From NCBI GenBank assembly GCA_949825045.1, contig OX463808.1, positions 32,673,674-32,737,673 on the forward strand: 64,000 nucleotides of DNA, written 5' to 3'. The number at the start of each line of letters is the position of its first letter. Position 1 is the first letter of the stretch. The notes under the pieces were generated by a model, which made no database searches, was not told the DNA's origin, and was given only the letters and a program-made list of their open reading frames with translations. Positions 12,801 through 20,916 of this stretch are shown here, in pieces. This stretch comes from Argyresthia goedartella (taxonomy: Eukaryota; Arthropoda; Insecta; Lepidoptera; Argyresthiidae). The position numbers were made by a program, and so were the translations under genes.

Positions 12801-15800
12801 CTGGGGAACATTAAAATAAAAGTAAAATACGCAAAAACTGCGGACAGTCCACCTCATTGGATACAATATTGAGCAAAAATTTGCAATCTGCTAATCGACG
12901 AAGGTTTGAAATTTCCTGCATAATCACAACTGTGGTATGGTATGCGCCACCGACAACACAGAAACCGAACAAATCTTTTTGCACACCCTCTATGCGATCG
13001 ATGTGCACGCCATAACGCGGGTTCCAAATTTGAGACGCATACTCTAACTGACTTCTCACAAGTGAGTGGTACAATATCTTGATAGTTTTTGCTTTCTCAA
13101 AACACGCTGCTAGTCTCATTACAATACCTAATGCTTTAGATGCTTTAGCCACTATTTGCTCCACGTGAACATTGAACTGAAGTTTAGAGTCATATACGCC
13201 CAGGTCACGAACTCCGTCACATCTCTGCAGTAACTGACTTTTCAGTCGATAGGAGGTATGAAGTAGAAAGCGTTTTCTGGTAATCGAAATTACAGAGCAA
13301 TTGATAGGGTTTAGGTCTAATTTGTTGATGCGTTCATCGAGTCTCGTTAGGTCAGATTGGAGAGCATCCATATCACTAAATGATGATATAGAAAAAAATA
13401 TCTTCATATCAACAGCAAAACAAAGAAGTTAGAGTTTAGGTTCCTAAACTGAATCGTCATAAAACGTTGTTGTAACCCTACCGAAAGCGGTGCCTTCTCA
13501 TGGTGGGACTTCTTTTATTTTCTTCACCTGTGCTTTTCCCACAGTAGTCCAATGCAGAGAAGAGGCAAAAAAAAAATACGTGTTCCAAACGAAATACAAC
13601 TAGTGGCTCTGTGAGCCGTGGACCTCGCAAGTGACACTTTCTTTCAATACCATATACAAACTTATGAATGCACCTGGTTACGTCCATGGAGTATGAAAGT
13701 AGCTGCACCAACAACGTTGAAAACTACATTTTGCGGTCTTAAACCCAACTTTTTGACGTTTCACTAAAATGATAGTTAATGTCAAACTCATGGTCTCCAT
13801 GAATCTAACGACACCTCATTTGTAAAATCTGTCAAGCCGTTTAGGCTGTAGCGGATTTTTTTACATTTTCAAGCCACATCTCTGTCGTTTTGAAAAATAG
13901 CCATAAAGTGGATCAACAAAAAAAAATACTATTTAATTACCGAACCTGCTCGCAAAAATTCACAAGATTCAGTTGAGAAATACGGCCCGTGGAGAATAAC
14001 ATCCGGACACATATACCGGACATAGGAAAGCATTTTTGCCCAATCCTGAAACGGACGCCTCGTCGCTCGGTTAATCACCGCAATTGGTCGAGCTCGACAT
14101 TGAGGGCTCGGACATGAAAATACAGGTTGACATTTAATTAGCTGACCATATTTTGGGGAATGATAGTACCCGTCAATATCAACTTTCTCCAAGAAACTTG
14201 AGGTCGCAAAAGAAAAAACAAACGTCTTTCAGTACATTACCCGATCAGCTGATCACAAGTTACTATGGGGGACCCAATTATTTTTTCGTTTGCATGTTTC
14301 TTGGGGAAAGTTGTTCATAATTATGGGTACTATCATTCCCCAAAATATCCTCAGCTAATGAAATGTCACCTGTATATACGCTACGAACTGAGAACTTCTT
14401 CATTTCCTTCATAAAAACCCAACATTGAGACATGATGTTTTACATTCAAGCCCATTACAGCATACCGTCAGCGATAAAATAATCAAGTACAAATAGTAAT
14501 TCCGTTTTCACTTTCGCAGAAGAAAGTTCATCGGAGGAGGAGGAAGTTGTGCAACCGATGGACACCTCGTTAGTAAGACGGAAAGGGAAGGTCGTTGAGG
14601 GCGTTAACGGGATCTATGAAGGTTTGTTACATTGACATTATATTAACATTAATAGAATTCGGGGCATTAATTAAATACGCCATTCCTCATTCAATCACAG
14701 CGTCATTTTTCAGCAGTAGCCATCCAATACCGTTCACTCAGCGGTAATTTTAGACATCTTTCACATTAGTGCGACAGTCGGGCGGCGCTCACACCGATTA
14801 TTGTATCGCGGTTAAACAACATGTGTATGTATGGGTAATAATGATAATGTTTTTTTGTGATTTTAGTGATAAAGGAGGACGCCCACAACGGCTTGATCCC
14901 CGAGCACGCGCTGCTCACGGTGAAGCCGCGTAAGCGACGCCCGGGACTCGTCTCCGAGCTACCCATCAGTGTGAGTTGACCTTGCTTCTTCGCACTCTTT
15001 CATGACAGCTCAGGCGTGCGGGGTCGATCCCGTAGAAAACCCGTGATGAAACTCGCACAACAAGGACGGAGGCCTTTTTTGGGTGTCATCTGCTATCGCA
15101 GGTCGGCTATCATTATGGCTATTTGCGTCCGTGTTTTTCGGCGCGGAACATATCAGTGGGGCTGGAATTGAACCATTCAGCGAGACTTTGTAGCCAGTGA
15201 AATCAGGTTAATACTAAGCTATAGAATTGTATGAATAGTAGTGCCGATAATGTCAAAACAGTTTGTCGTCGTGGATAAAACTGTACTTAATTTGGACTGC
15301 AAGCAAATATTTTGCAGCCAACTTAGTATGGTGGAAAATATAACTAAAGTCGATTTCGACAATAATGTAAACAAAAATGTCAGTTGACAGTTGTCTATGA
15401 TTGAGTGAGATTTGAGTGTTGTACCTACACTGATGTCAAAGGCATTGATCAAAGAGATATAATTCGCTGTCGATTTTCGATCGTTTTTTTTCTTTAAGTA
15501 GTACATAAACAAGGGGCGCGTAATTTCAGCTTAGACGAGCTCTAGCATCATACTTAAAAACTTAATTAAATTGTTTTAGAAAAATTTGTAGAATAGAAAA
15601 TAACCGCGTAGACAGAGAAATATCCCAACCTGACGCGCGTCATTCACTTGTGACAGATTCATCATCACTTGATGTGTCATCATCGGTCACATTTATAATA
15701 AAAGGCTGAGTTACAGCGTCGCTAACACAGATATCGAGAGATAGGCCCTTGGCGCTAAGCTTGTATCGGAAGCAGTGTCGCCGAAAACTAAGAACACGCA

Positions 15801-18800
15801 TACATTTACACCACTCGTACATCAATCCCTCCGCTTTTATTGGTCAGTGCAATGTCATGCACCTATCTTCCGAACACACCCACACTACTGCAGGTATACT
15901 AGCTAGTCGAGCTAGTGTTGGGACAATGCAAGGACAGCGTGTATCATCGATCGATTATAATTTATAGACACTGGTATAGACAGTCTTAATAATGTTTATT
16001 TCTTGTGTTTTAAGAAGAAATAATAGTTGGCATGAGACTTACAAGTGATATGTGACACCGGCGTTCTTGGAGTTCACAATCTCGCTTCTATTTTTGCACG
16101 TGAGTATTGCACAGGTCGGCATTTTCGAAAAACAACGGAAATGAATTCGTCACTGCGGTCGCCCGGTGACTACCGAGAATTTTTAATATCTAACCTGTCG
16201 GAGCTACACTTGTTCGCACGTGCCACACCCCTCAACCTATCTCTCGATATCTGTGGTCGCTAGCCATATCCATAAAGCCGTCTATTTTTTTCCAACGTTC
16301 CTCTTCGTTTTGAACGTGACCGACGCATTAAGCCCATTGTTCTGCTCCGACTCTCGCCAATCCTTCTTTTAGATTTTTTTTATTTATGCCATTTTAAAAG
16401 ATTTATTATTTCTTCCTACGTAAGATTTGACCTGTGCCCAAATCAGTTCTATTGGATTCAACTCACAGTGATAAGGAGGAAGGCGCAACAGTTACTCCTT
16501 TAGATGCGGCGAGATCATCGACATATTTTGTTCTATACTTTTCCTTTACGAATTTTGTGAGTAACTAACTATTTTATCAATCAAACCGATTGATCGATCG
16601 AATCGGATCGATTCAAAAGAATGAACCACACTAGCTTTCCAAAGACAATTGATGCGCTTTAATGAGTAAAAAAATAATATGACTTTTTACAAACTATTGA
16701 AATATTCGTCGTCCGATAATTTTGCAATAAAATAACTATCTTAGGGGAGTGTCGAAATGATGCAAGAACAATAAATGATTCCTTGGTATGTGAATGTGTT
16801 CAGGATTGATATTCAAATGTAAGTAGTTACGGCGTAATCCTGTGTAAATTGGCTTGTTTACATTATTGTGAAATGCTATCGAAATCGACTGTAGATAGAA
16901 AGATAACTAGAAGTAGATTCATATCGGCACTAGATCCCACGAACGGGCCTTTACCTAAGAAATTCTCGCACACGTCGTTCATATAAGTGTTTCAGACGTT
17001 TTTAACCCCGACGAAAAAAAGCAGTATTATAAGTTTATGCGTCTGTCTGTCTGTGTGTCTGTCAGTCTGCACTGGCCCTCTTGCGGCTTCAAAAGTTGTC
17101 AGCCTAAATAGGAAACAAGTGAACCAAATTTTAGCCGTAAGGTTTCATTAATGTGTAAACACCCCAATAAAAAAAATATAGTTATAAAAACAGAAGTTTT
17201 TGTTAGCAGGCTACATGCGGGTTCAACGGAGCCTCTGTTGCCCCTTATGGTAAAAGGCGTGAGTGTATTGTTTGTTCGTATACAATGTTATTGTTCTGCA
17301 GCCCCGCACCGAGGAGGACAAGCAGGCGGGGCGGCTCGAGGTGAAGCGCTACAAGGAGACGAAGGAGAAGCTGCGCAAGCGCCGAGAGCGCCTGCTGCTG
17401 CGTGCGCGCGGCAAGCAGCGCGGCGTGCACGCGGCCCGGCGCGCGCCCGCCCAGCTCGAGCTCAAGGTGACTTCCGAGCGACATCATTACTAGCCCTCTT
17501 CAATCTTGACAGATTAATTAAATAGCATCCATCTAGAAAAGGCACCGCCACTCATGTCTATGGACCCGTGAAGTGCGTCTTCGTTCACGATTCCTGCAAG
17601 GGAGCTGAGGATCCGCTGTTGAGCTCTTATCGCTCGCTTGTAATCTGGTGTGCCGAACTAAGTATCATCGTGGGGTTTACAATGTCATATAGCATGTTGT
17701 CCTAAATTCATTAATAAGCGATTTATGAATCGTCATAAACAGACAGATAGCTTTATTAAGCGTGTCACAAACAAATTCCTCAAATAAACAGACAGATAAA
17801 CGTTGTCTAAGGATTGAAAAATCGGCCGTAAGAAAAAATATATTTTGCCAACTCAGCACTTTCGTACCAAATAGCTGGATAACATGACATTTTGGCGATA
17901 AAAATCATCAAACCTCGTATTTGTTGAACAGATGTCGGAACTAGTGGACACGGACAGCGAGTCGGAGTCTGACTGCGAGGAAGTCGAGGAGGTGCCGCTC
18001 GTCGTCGAAGCGCCGGAGCCCGCGGCACTGGCACAACCGGAGGAGGTAACATCACATCATCACAATGCATCATCGCAAATAATCGTTGTAGAAAAACATA
18101 TAGCAGTAACTGTACTACTAGTTAAAGTTAAGTTAAGCTCTGATACCGTCATAGCGTCCCTCACTGTCCCATTGATGCGTCGGAAGGCGTGAGCGAGCGA
18201 GCGAGGGAGGGCAAACACATTACTCGCGGATGCCGAGCATGAGTTGAGGCGTGGTAAGAATGAGTTCATAGCGTTATCATTAAGACTGTTAGAGACCTAT
18301 TGAGTAATGGTGTTCTAGAAAATTGCCGCCACTGATGAAGATTTGGATGATTGTAAGAGGGCAGGAGGACAAAAGGTTCATAGATTTTCTGGCTGGCTGG
18401 TACTTACCAGTATGTCCATCAACCTTAGAAAATTTTCCGCCGATGTTGTATACAACACTGAAATTGACAACGTCCTGCGAGAAATATTGTACTACACTGC
18501 AAATAAGGAAGATAACTAATCGTCAATCTATGTTTCCTTTTGCAACCTAAACAATGGGAAGGAGGAGGAAATCTATCCCTGATTTTCAGTATCCTACGAT
18601 TTTATCGTAGATTTAAAAAATAACCAATTTATCACCTGTACGCGTGTTTAAAAGCGATAATGAATCTTTCCAGGAGGCAGTCTCGGAGGTGGACCAGGAG
18701 GAGCTCACCCGCAAGATCAAGGAGATGTTCCGCAGCAGCATGGCGCGCGTGATGGTGCACCACCTCAACCCGTACCGGCACCGTGGCGCCGCGCTCGGCC

Positions 18801-20292
18801 GCATCACCAACACGAGCGACTTCAAGCACCTCGCGCGCAAGGTAGGCAGGCGCTCAGTGCTCAACCCGTGCCGGCACCTCGTGCGCAAGGTAGGCAGGTG
18901 CTTAGTACTCAACCCGTACCGGCATCTCGCGCGCAAGGTAGGCAGGCGCTCAGTACTCAACCCGTACCGGCACCGTGGCGCCGCGCTCGGCCGCATCACC
19001 AACACGAGCGACTTCAAGCACCTCGCGCGCAAGGTGGGCAGGCGCTCAGTGCTCAACCCGTGCCGGCACCTCGTGCGCAAGGTAGGCAGGTGCTTAGTAC
19101 TCAACCCGTACCGGCACCTCGCGCGCAAGGTAGGCAGGCGCTCAGTACTCAACCCGTACCGGCACCGTGGCGCCGCGCTCGGCCGCATCACCAAGACGAG
19201 CGACTTCAAGCACCTCGCGCGCAAGTTAGGCAGGCGCTCAGTGCTCAACCCGTACCGGCACCTCGCGCGCAAGGTAGGCAGGCGCTCAGTGCTCAACCCG
19301 TGCCGGCACCTCGTGCGCAAGGTAGGCAGGTGCTTAGTACGCAACCCGTACCGGCACCTCGCGCGCAAGGTAGGCAGGCGCTCAGTGCTCAACTCGTACC
19401 GGCACCTCGCGCGCAAGGTAGGCAGGCGCTCAGTGCTCAACCCGTGCCGGCACCTCGTGCGCAAGGTAGGCAGGTGCTTAGTACTCAACCCGTACCGGCA
19501 CCTCGCGCGCAAGGTAGGCAGGCGCTCAGTGCTCAACCCGTACCGGCACCTCGTGCGCAAGGTAGGCCGGTGCTTAGTACTCAACCCGTACCGGCACCTC
19601 GCGCGCAAGGTAGGCAGGCGCTCAGTGCTCAACCCGTACCGGCACCTCGCGCGCATCGTAGGCATGTGCTTAGTACTCAACCCGTACCGGCACCTCGCGC
19701 GCAAGGTAGCCAGGCGCTCAGTAGTCAACCCGTACCGGCACCTCGCTTGCAAGGTAGGCAGGCTTCCCATTATGACAAGGTTCATAATGACAAGTTCTCA
19801 GTTAGACCACATCCCAATTCGACGATTTCCGAATTCGACGATTTCCGAATTCGACAACTTCCCAATTCGACAACTTCTCACGACAACATTTCGCCTGTGA
19901 GTCAGGGCGAATACCCACTTTACTTTTTCTCACTTTCTTATAATGGAAACTTGTCAGATTGGCACATAAATCAAAAGTTGTCGAAATGAACCTAAAGGTC
20001 CCTTTACTCAACCGACCCCAGGTTGCTCTCGAGTGTTGGCTCGTTGCCGGCGTCCGAGCAACGTCACCGATAGCCGCGTATGGCACGCCGCGTTTGTTTA
20101 TTTGTTCCGTTAACACCTCCTCCCCCGCAGCTGACGCACTTCGTGATGCTGAAGCAGCTGAAGCACTGTCGCGGCGTGGAGGAGCTGGTGGTGACGGACT
20201 CGGTGCGCTCCAAGGCCAAGGAGTTCGTCAAGAAGTACATGGCCAAGTTCGGGCCCGTCTACAGGCGGCCCGCTGAAGAGATCGACGCTTGA
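3652..20292 (+). CDS. SETD2: SETD2/Set2 histone H3K36 methyltransferase, 3' part of gene (10 exons)
   Basis: Ten exons with GT/AG introns join in frame into 528 C-terminal residues: 3652-3817, 5242-5570, 6014-6164, 9082-9208, 14520-14621, 14867-14970, 17302-17466, 17932-18045, 18674-18841 and 20131-20292. SETD2 trimethylates histone H3 Lys36 on transcribed chromatin. The family is identified by a WW domain followed at the C-terminus by an SRI domain. The SRI domain here has LNPYR, GRITNTSDFKHLARK and KYMAKFGPVYR, close to the human SRI pattern, which contacts the phosphorylated CTD of RNA polymerase II. The catalytic AWS-SET-postSET block is not in the window and must lie further left. All splice phases agree. 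Introns carry many transposon insertions but none breaks an exon. Confidence 0.93.
3992..4451 (+). mobile_element. MITE family A, copy 1
   Basis: A non-coding repeat of about 460 bp inside a SETD2 intron. It begins TAGTAGTTTATGTGACTGC, has a CTCGAG-centred inverted segment, then an inner arm (TTTATCTACACAC...) at about 4099-4130. That arm is repeated inverted at the right end (...GTGTGTAGATAAA, about 4421-4451). The middle holds two GGGCGTCGGCGTTCGAAATT repeats and a TTACACATTA hairpin. Further copies lie at 22707-23180, 24365-24432 plus 27648-28043 (split), and 43217-43683. No coding capacity. The transposase that mobilised it is unknown. Confidence 0.85.
5242..5570 (+). CDS. SETD2: SETD2 exon B (GGPPNM repeat exon)
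   Basis: The acceptor TTTACAG ends at 5241 and the donor AA|GTGAGT follows 5570. The exon encodes MFPPGMMGGPPNMLGG and then about a dozen 7-residue GGPPNM(L/M) repeats, followed by GEWMPGEFPQQHPAYQPYPY. The Pro/Gly/Met-rich segment precedes the WW domain, where vertebrate SETD2 is also low-complexity. Repeat number may vary between alleles. Antisense ORFs here are only a consequence of the 21-bp period. Confidence 0.85.
5254..5480 (+). repeat. 21-bp coding minisatellite (GGPPNM repeats)
   Basis: A 21-bp period inside SETD2 exon B, unit close to GGCGGGCCGCCTAACATGAT. Early copies use GGTGGACCGCCAAACATGCT and later ones are GC-richer, showing an internal gradient of codon usage. The period is a multiple of three, so copy number can change without a frameshift. 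Confidence 0.9.
6014..6164 (+). CDS. SETD2: SETD2 exon C (Gly/Met, poly-Ala and poly-Pro)
   Basis: The acceptor GGTCTGCAG ends at 6013 and the donor CAT|GTGAGT follows 6164. It completes an Asn codon split with exon B and encodes FMGMGGMSGFGMGG, a run of 11 Ala, YPAPPHAAPAPAPPPPPQQH, ending in phase 0. The GCC/GCT/GCG mixture in the Ala run argues against a recent triplet expansion. Low-complexity linker before the WW domain; no catalytic role. Confidence 0.85.
6186..6400 (+). mobile_element. tRNA-derived SINE fragment, family S1
   Basis: Contains GAGAGGTCCCGGGTTCAAAC, a tRNA B-box-like segment, an A-rich spacer and a body with GGTTCCCACGGCATAGGGT. The body matches the element at 28075-28272, which has the full tRNA-like head. 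The A-box end is missing here. It lies just inside the SETD2 intron after exon C. Confidence 0.6.
6836..6945 (+). mobile_element. SINE family S2, 3' fragment with (ATT)n tail
   Basis: The stretch with ACAGGGAATCCTAGTTTGGG and an (ATT)n tail matches, inverted, the 3' end of the SINE inserted in the mariner at 32806-33105. Two independent copies ending in the same trinucleotide tail support a retroposed SINE with a defined 3' end. Confidence 0.65.
7180..8935 (+). mobile_element. degenerate jockey/CR1-like non-LTR retrotransposon (endonuclease end and RT)
   Basis: Broken frames show the end of an APE-type endonuclease (LFKSFNLCHV, YLDNVFCD; 7180-7385) and an endonuclease-RT linker (7450-7960). 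RT blocks follow: FRPISVLPALSTIFEKII (near 8240-8295), KAFDCVNHDTL and GVPQGSILGP (8435-8720). A late FADDTS box lies near 8848. Multiple stops and frameshifts make it inactive. An insertion of about 110 bp with a (TTGA)n end (8715-8828) interrupts the RT. It lies in the intron before the SETD2 WW exon. Confidence 0.8.
9082..9208 (+). CDS. SETD2: SETD2 exon D (WW domain)
   Basis: The acceptor CCCTTGGCAG ends at 9081 and the donor ACG|GTATAC follows 9208. The exon encodes a complete WW domain: LPALWRSA with the first Trp, then GRTYYYHVKLRQPQWVPP with the aromatic strand, the second Trp and the closing Pro. SETD2 WW domains have the same order (LPP-W, YYYHV, TQW-PP). The first Trp sits after LPAL rather than the usual LPPN. 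WW domains bind proline-rich segments; the poly-Pro stretch of exon C is immediately N-terminal, as in vertebrate SETD2 where an intramolecular contact is known. Confidence 0.92.
9497..10456 (+). mobile_element. 3' end of a jockey/CR1-like non-LTR retrotransposon
   Basis: An open stretch (9532-9897) encodes a C-terminal tail with LTVRQIFIQSI and a late FFKFLGPHLYNEI motif, typical of the region after RT in CR1/jockey-group elements. AT-rich 3' UTR follows, ending in AATAAAG and a (TTTCTA)n tail near 10430-10456. It is 5'-truncated and lies in the SETD2 intron after the WW exon. Confidence 0.7.
10752..10920. repeat. 34-bp tandem repeat, about 5 copies
   Basis: Units TTTCAGATTACTCAGAATCT followed by TAAATATTTTAAAC, period 34, with scattered substitutions. 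Located within a large SETD2 intron. Confidence 0.85.
11418..11790 (-). mobile_element. RTE-like endonuclease-RT C-terminal fragment
   Basis: A 121-codon open stretch on the minus strand encodes MYGAETWCLKSWGRSKI, CWRRLLRIP, FFGHITRSP and EGKRSRGRAPTRWSDQI. From established knowledge this order is the C-terminal region of insect endonuclease-reverse transcriptases of the RTE type (W-W-R-R-L-R-I-P, FGHI-R, GKR-RGRP-RW-D). It is 5'-truncated and inserted antisense in a SETD2 intron. Confidence 0.8.
12375..12607. mobile_element. foldback MITE, family B, with TIRs of about 100 bp
   Basis: The left arm starts TACAGTCAGCATCAGATATA and the right arm ends with its complement. The match continues with few mismatches for about 100 bp, through ACTCAAAAAGAT and GATACAGCCAAAGTG, leaving only a short centre. 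TA at both outer edges fits the TA target of Tc1/mariner-type MITEs. Related pieces lie at 23419-23515, 24222-24260 and 28275-28440. Confidence 0.85.
12811..13407 (-). mobile_element. jockey-like retrotransposon ORF2 C-terminal fragment
   Basis: A 198-codon open frame on the minus strand. It has the post-RT signatures LQCDG-like, VRDLGVYDSKLQF, ILYHSLVRSQLEYASQIW and HIDRIEGVQK, typical of the thumb and C-terminal region of jockey-clade ORF2 proteins. No YADD box or endonuclease is included, so it is a 5'-truncated copy. It lies antisense in a SETD2 intron. Confidence 0.8.
14121..14376. repeat. foldback element with TIRs of about 80 bp
   Basis: The segment 14121-14205 (TACAGGTTGACATTTAATTA onward, with TTTTGGGGAATGATAGTACC) recurs inverted at about 14297-14376 with several mismatches. 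The spacer is about 90 bp. Non-coding MITE or foldback sequence, located just upstream of SETD2 exon E (14520). Confidence 0.75.
14520..14621 (+). CDS. SETD2: SETD2 exon E (acidic linker)
   Basis: The acceptor TTTCGCAG ends at 14519 and the donor AAG|GTTTGT follows 14621. Phase fits: it takes one base from exon D and leaves one base. It encodes EESSSEEEEVVQPMDTSLVR followed by a Lys-rich turn. An acidic stretch follows the WW domain in this family. It contains no catalytic residues. Confidence 0.8.
14867..14970 (+). CDS. SETD2: SETD2 exon F (basic linker)
   Basis: The acceptor TGATTTTAG ends at 14866 and the donor AGT|GTGAGT follows 14970. It encodes IKEDAHNGLIPEHALLTVKP then a RKRR basic patch and GLVSELPIS, ending in phase 0. 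The basic patch could act as a nuclear localisation signal (inference). Confidence 0.85.
15640..16570 (-). pseudogene. DDE_3-type transposase relic, C-terminal half
   Basis: On the minus strand, 16490-16370 encodes LRLPPYHCELNPIELIWAQV, the conserved block of DDE_3 transposases carrying the catalytic Glu. It is followed by a broken segment with EQWA and NEEERWKKIDGF. At 15825-15640 a second piece ends PFIINVTDDDTSSDDES, like the acidic tail of such proteins. Stops and frameshifts interrupt it. A 20-nt stretch, CACAGATATCGAGAGATAGG at 15726-15745, recurs inverted at 16236-16255, suggesting rearrangement between the pieces. Confidence 0.7.
17001..17060 (+). repeat. dispersed-repeat fragment with (CTGT)n
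   Basis: ACCCCGACGAAAAAAAGCAG followed by a CTGTCTGTCTGTGTGTCTGT run. Blocks of this form are common in lepidopteran dispersed repeats (general knowledge); only the fragment is visible here. Confidence 0.4.
17302..17466 (+). CDS. SETD2: SETD2 exon G (basic coiled-coil-like segment)
   Basis: The acceptor TTGTTCTGCAG ends at 17301 and the donor AAG|GTGACT follows 17466; phase 0 on both sides. It encodes PRTEEDKQAGRLEVKRYKET then KEKLRKRRERLLLRARGKQR and an Arg/Ala-rich end. Exon F plus G reads SELPIS-PRTEED without a break. The heptad-like charged helix lies between the WW and SRI domains. Confidence 0.88.
17932..18045 (+). CDS. SETD2: SETD2 exon H (acidic segment)
   Basis: The acceptor TTGTTGAACAG ends at 17931 and the donor GAG|GTAACA follows 18045; phase 0 on both sides. 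It encodes MSELVDTDSESESDCEEVEE and then PLVVEAPEP...QPEE. The first codon happens to be ATG, but in-frame joins on both sides make it internal. Acidic, probably disordered, leading into the SRI domain. Confidence 0.85.
18674..18841 (+). CDS. SETD2: SETD2 exon I (first half of SRI domain)
   Basis: The acceptor CTTTCCAG ends at 18673. The donor that restores the family sequence is AAG|GTAGGC at 18842. It encodes EELTRKIKEMFRSSMARVMV, HHLNPYR and GRITNTSDFKHLARK, the first helices of the SRI domain. Joining it to the exon at 20131 gives HLARK-LTHFVM, matching the known SRI continuity (HLARKLTHGVM in human). The same donor and exon end are repeated many times directly downstream. Confidence 0.92.
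18842..19801 (+). repeat. 48-bp exon/donor-derived tandem array inside the SRI-splitting intron
   Basis: From the exon I donor to about 19760 the sequence is built from 48-bp units and two 96-bp units, with no indels: donor positions run 18842, 18890, 18938, 19034, 19082, 19130, then every 48 bp from 19226 to 19754. Each unit joins the exon part CTCAACCCGTACCGGCAC to the exon end CTCGCGCGCAAG and then the intron start GTAGGCAGGCGCTCAGT. Seventeen of the 18 positions keep GT; 19226 has lost it. Because 48 is a multiple of three, long ORFs run through the array on both strands. A degenerate AATTCGACGATTTCC repeat follows (about 19814-19880). Confidence 0.95.
20131..20292 (+). CDS. SETD2: SETD2 exon J, terminal exon (second half of SRI domain, stop)
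   Basis: The acceptor CTCCCCCGCAG ends at 20130 and the stop TGA is at 20290-20292. It encodes LTHFVMLKQLKHCRGVEEL and KEFVKKYMAKFGPVYRRP, the closing helices of the SRI domain, then EEIDA. The C-terminus lies directly after the domain, as in other SETD2 proteins. No clear poly(A) signal was found close to the stop. Confidence 0.93.
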   Translation: MTHFVMLKQLKHCRGVEELVVTDSVRSKAKEFVKKYMAKFGPVYRRPAEEIDA

Positions 20293-20338
20293 ACAAACTT
20301 TACTTAAATTACATTGTCGCTTTTCCGTGCTTACTCAG

Positions 20339-20445
20339 AGCCTTTGCACACGGCGGACCTCTGACCGCGTGGATTCGTCTGAGAAAACGCAATGCCAAAA
20401 AACTTATGTCTCGATAAAATACCGTTGTTGCCGTGTGCAAAGGCT
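20339..20445. repeat. short inverted repeat in the SETD2 3' flank
   Basis: AGCCTTTGCACACGGC (20339-20354) recurs inverted at 20430-20445, with a spacer of 75 nt. It begins about 47 nt after the SETD2 stop and would form a hairpin if transcribed in the 3' UTR, or it is a tiny foldback element. Confidence 0.65.
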
Positions 20446-20688
20446 GTTAATTGCCCACAGAAATCAACTGTGAATTGTGTAAAAGTGACAGTTTTCTCAA
20501 ATACTATCGGTCAATTCACTCCTTCCCCACCACACTACTGAGCCGCACTAGTGTCGTGGGTACATTTTTTCCCTTCTGCACTATTGGGCCATTTAAACAT
20601 AGTGATTTGGAATCGATTTTATATAGCGATTTTAGATAGCGTCTGCGTCAAATGTGTTACCTGTTACAGAATTGTTTTTCTTCCTCTT

Positions 20689-20916
20689 TTAAGGCGTACG
20701 TAAAACATTTTCTTCAGTACCGGAATGTCCATACTTTTCCTTCAAGATGATTCGAATAGATTTTTTGCCGATCCCAAGTGCTTCTGCGACGCGGTCTTGT
20801 ACTTGCGTTACGGGCAATAAAGGTCCACCATTAACTGATTCGCGTTCGAAGTATTCGGTTAACTTCACAAACAATTCGCGTGACTGGCTGTTGATTGTAC
20901 ATCCTCTTTTTGACAT
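20689..20916 (-). pseudogene. DDE_3 transposase-like N-terminal (HTH) fragment
   Basis: A 75-codon frame, MSKRGCTINSQSREL..., with VTQVQDRVAEALGIGKKSI near the end. This is a helix-turn-helix N-terminus like those preceding DDE_3 domains in insect IS630/Tc1-like transposases. The catalytic region does not follow on this side. The unrelated-looking C-terminal relic at 15640-16570 is on the same strand but about 4 kb away, so common origin is unproven. Confidence 0.55.

Noticed and set aside
15219..15512. 97-codon minus-strand frame as a gene
   Set aside because: AT-rich, intronic to SETD2, with no domain, splice context or recognisable similarity.
17932..18192. Independent 86-codon gene starting at the ATG of SETD2 exon H
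   Set aside because: The ATG directly follows a good acceptor, the frame joins in phase to exons G and I, and the part after 18045 is intronic.
18613..19785. 390-codon antisense open frame over the SETD2 array
   Set aside because: It follows from the 48-bp period lacking stops in several frames. The protein is a monotonous 16-residue repeat with no start context or family.
18868..19989. 373-codon open frame in another plus-strand frame
   Set aside because: Shadow of the same repeat array, out of frame with both SRI exons.
20131..20292. Terminal SETD2 exon as a separate small gene
   Set aside because: There is no start codon of its own. It completes the SRI domain exactly in phase with exon 18674-18841.
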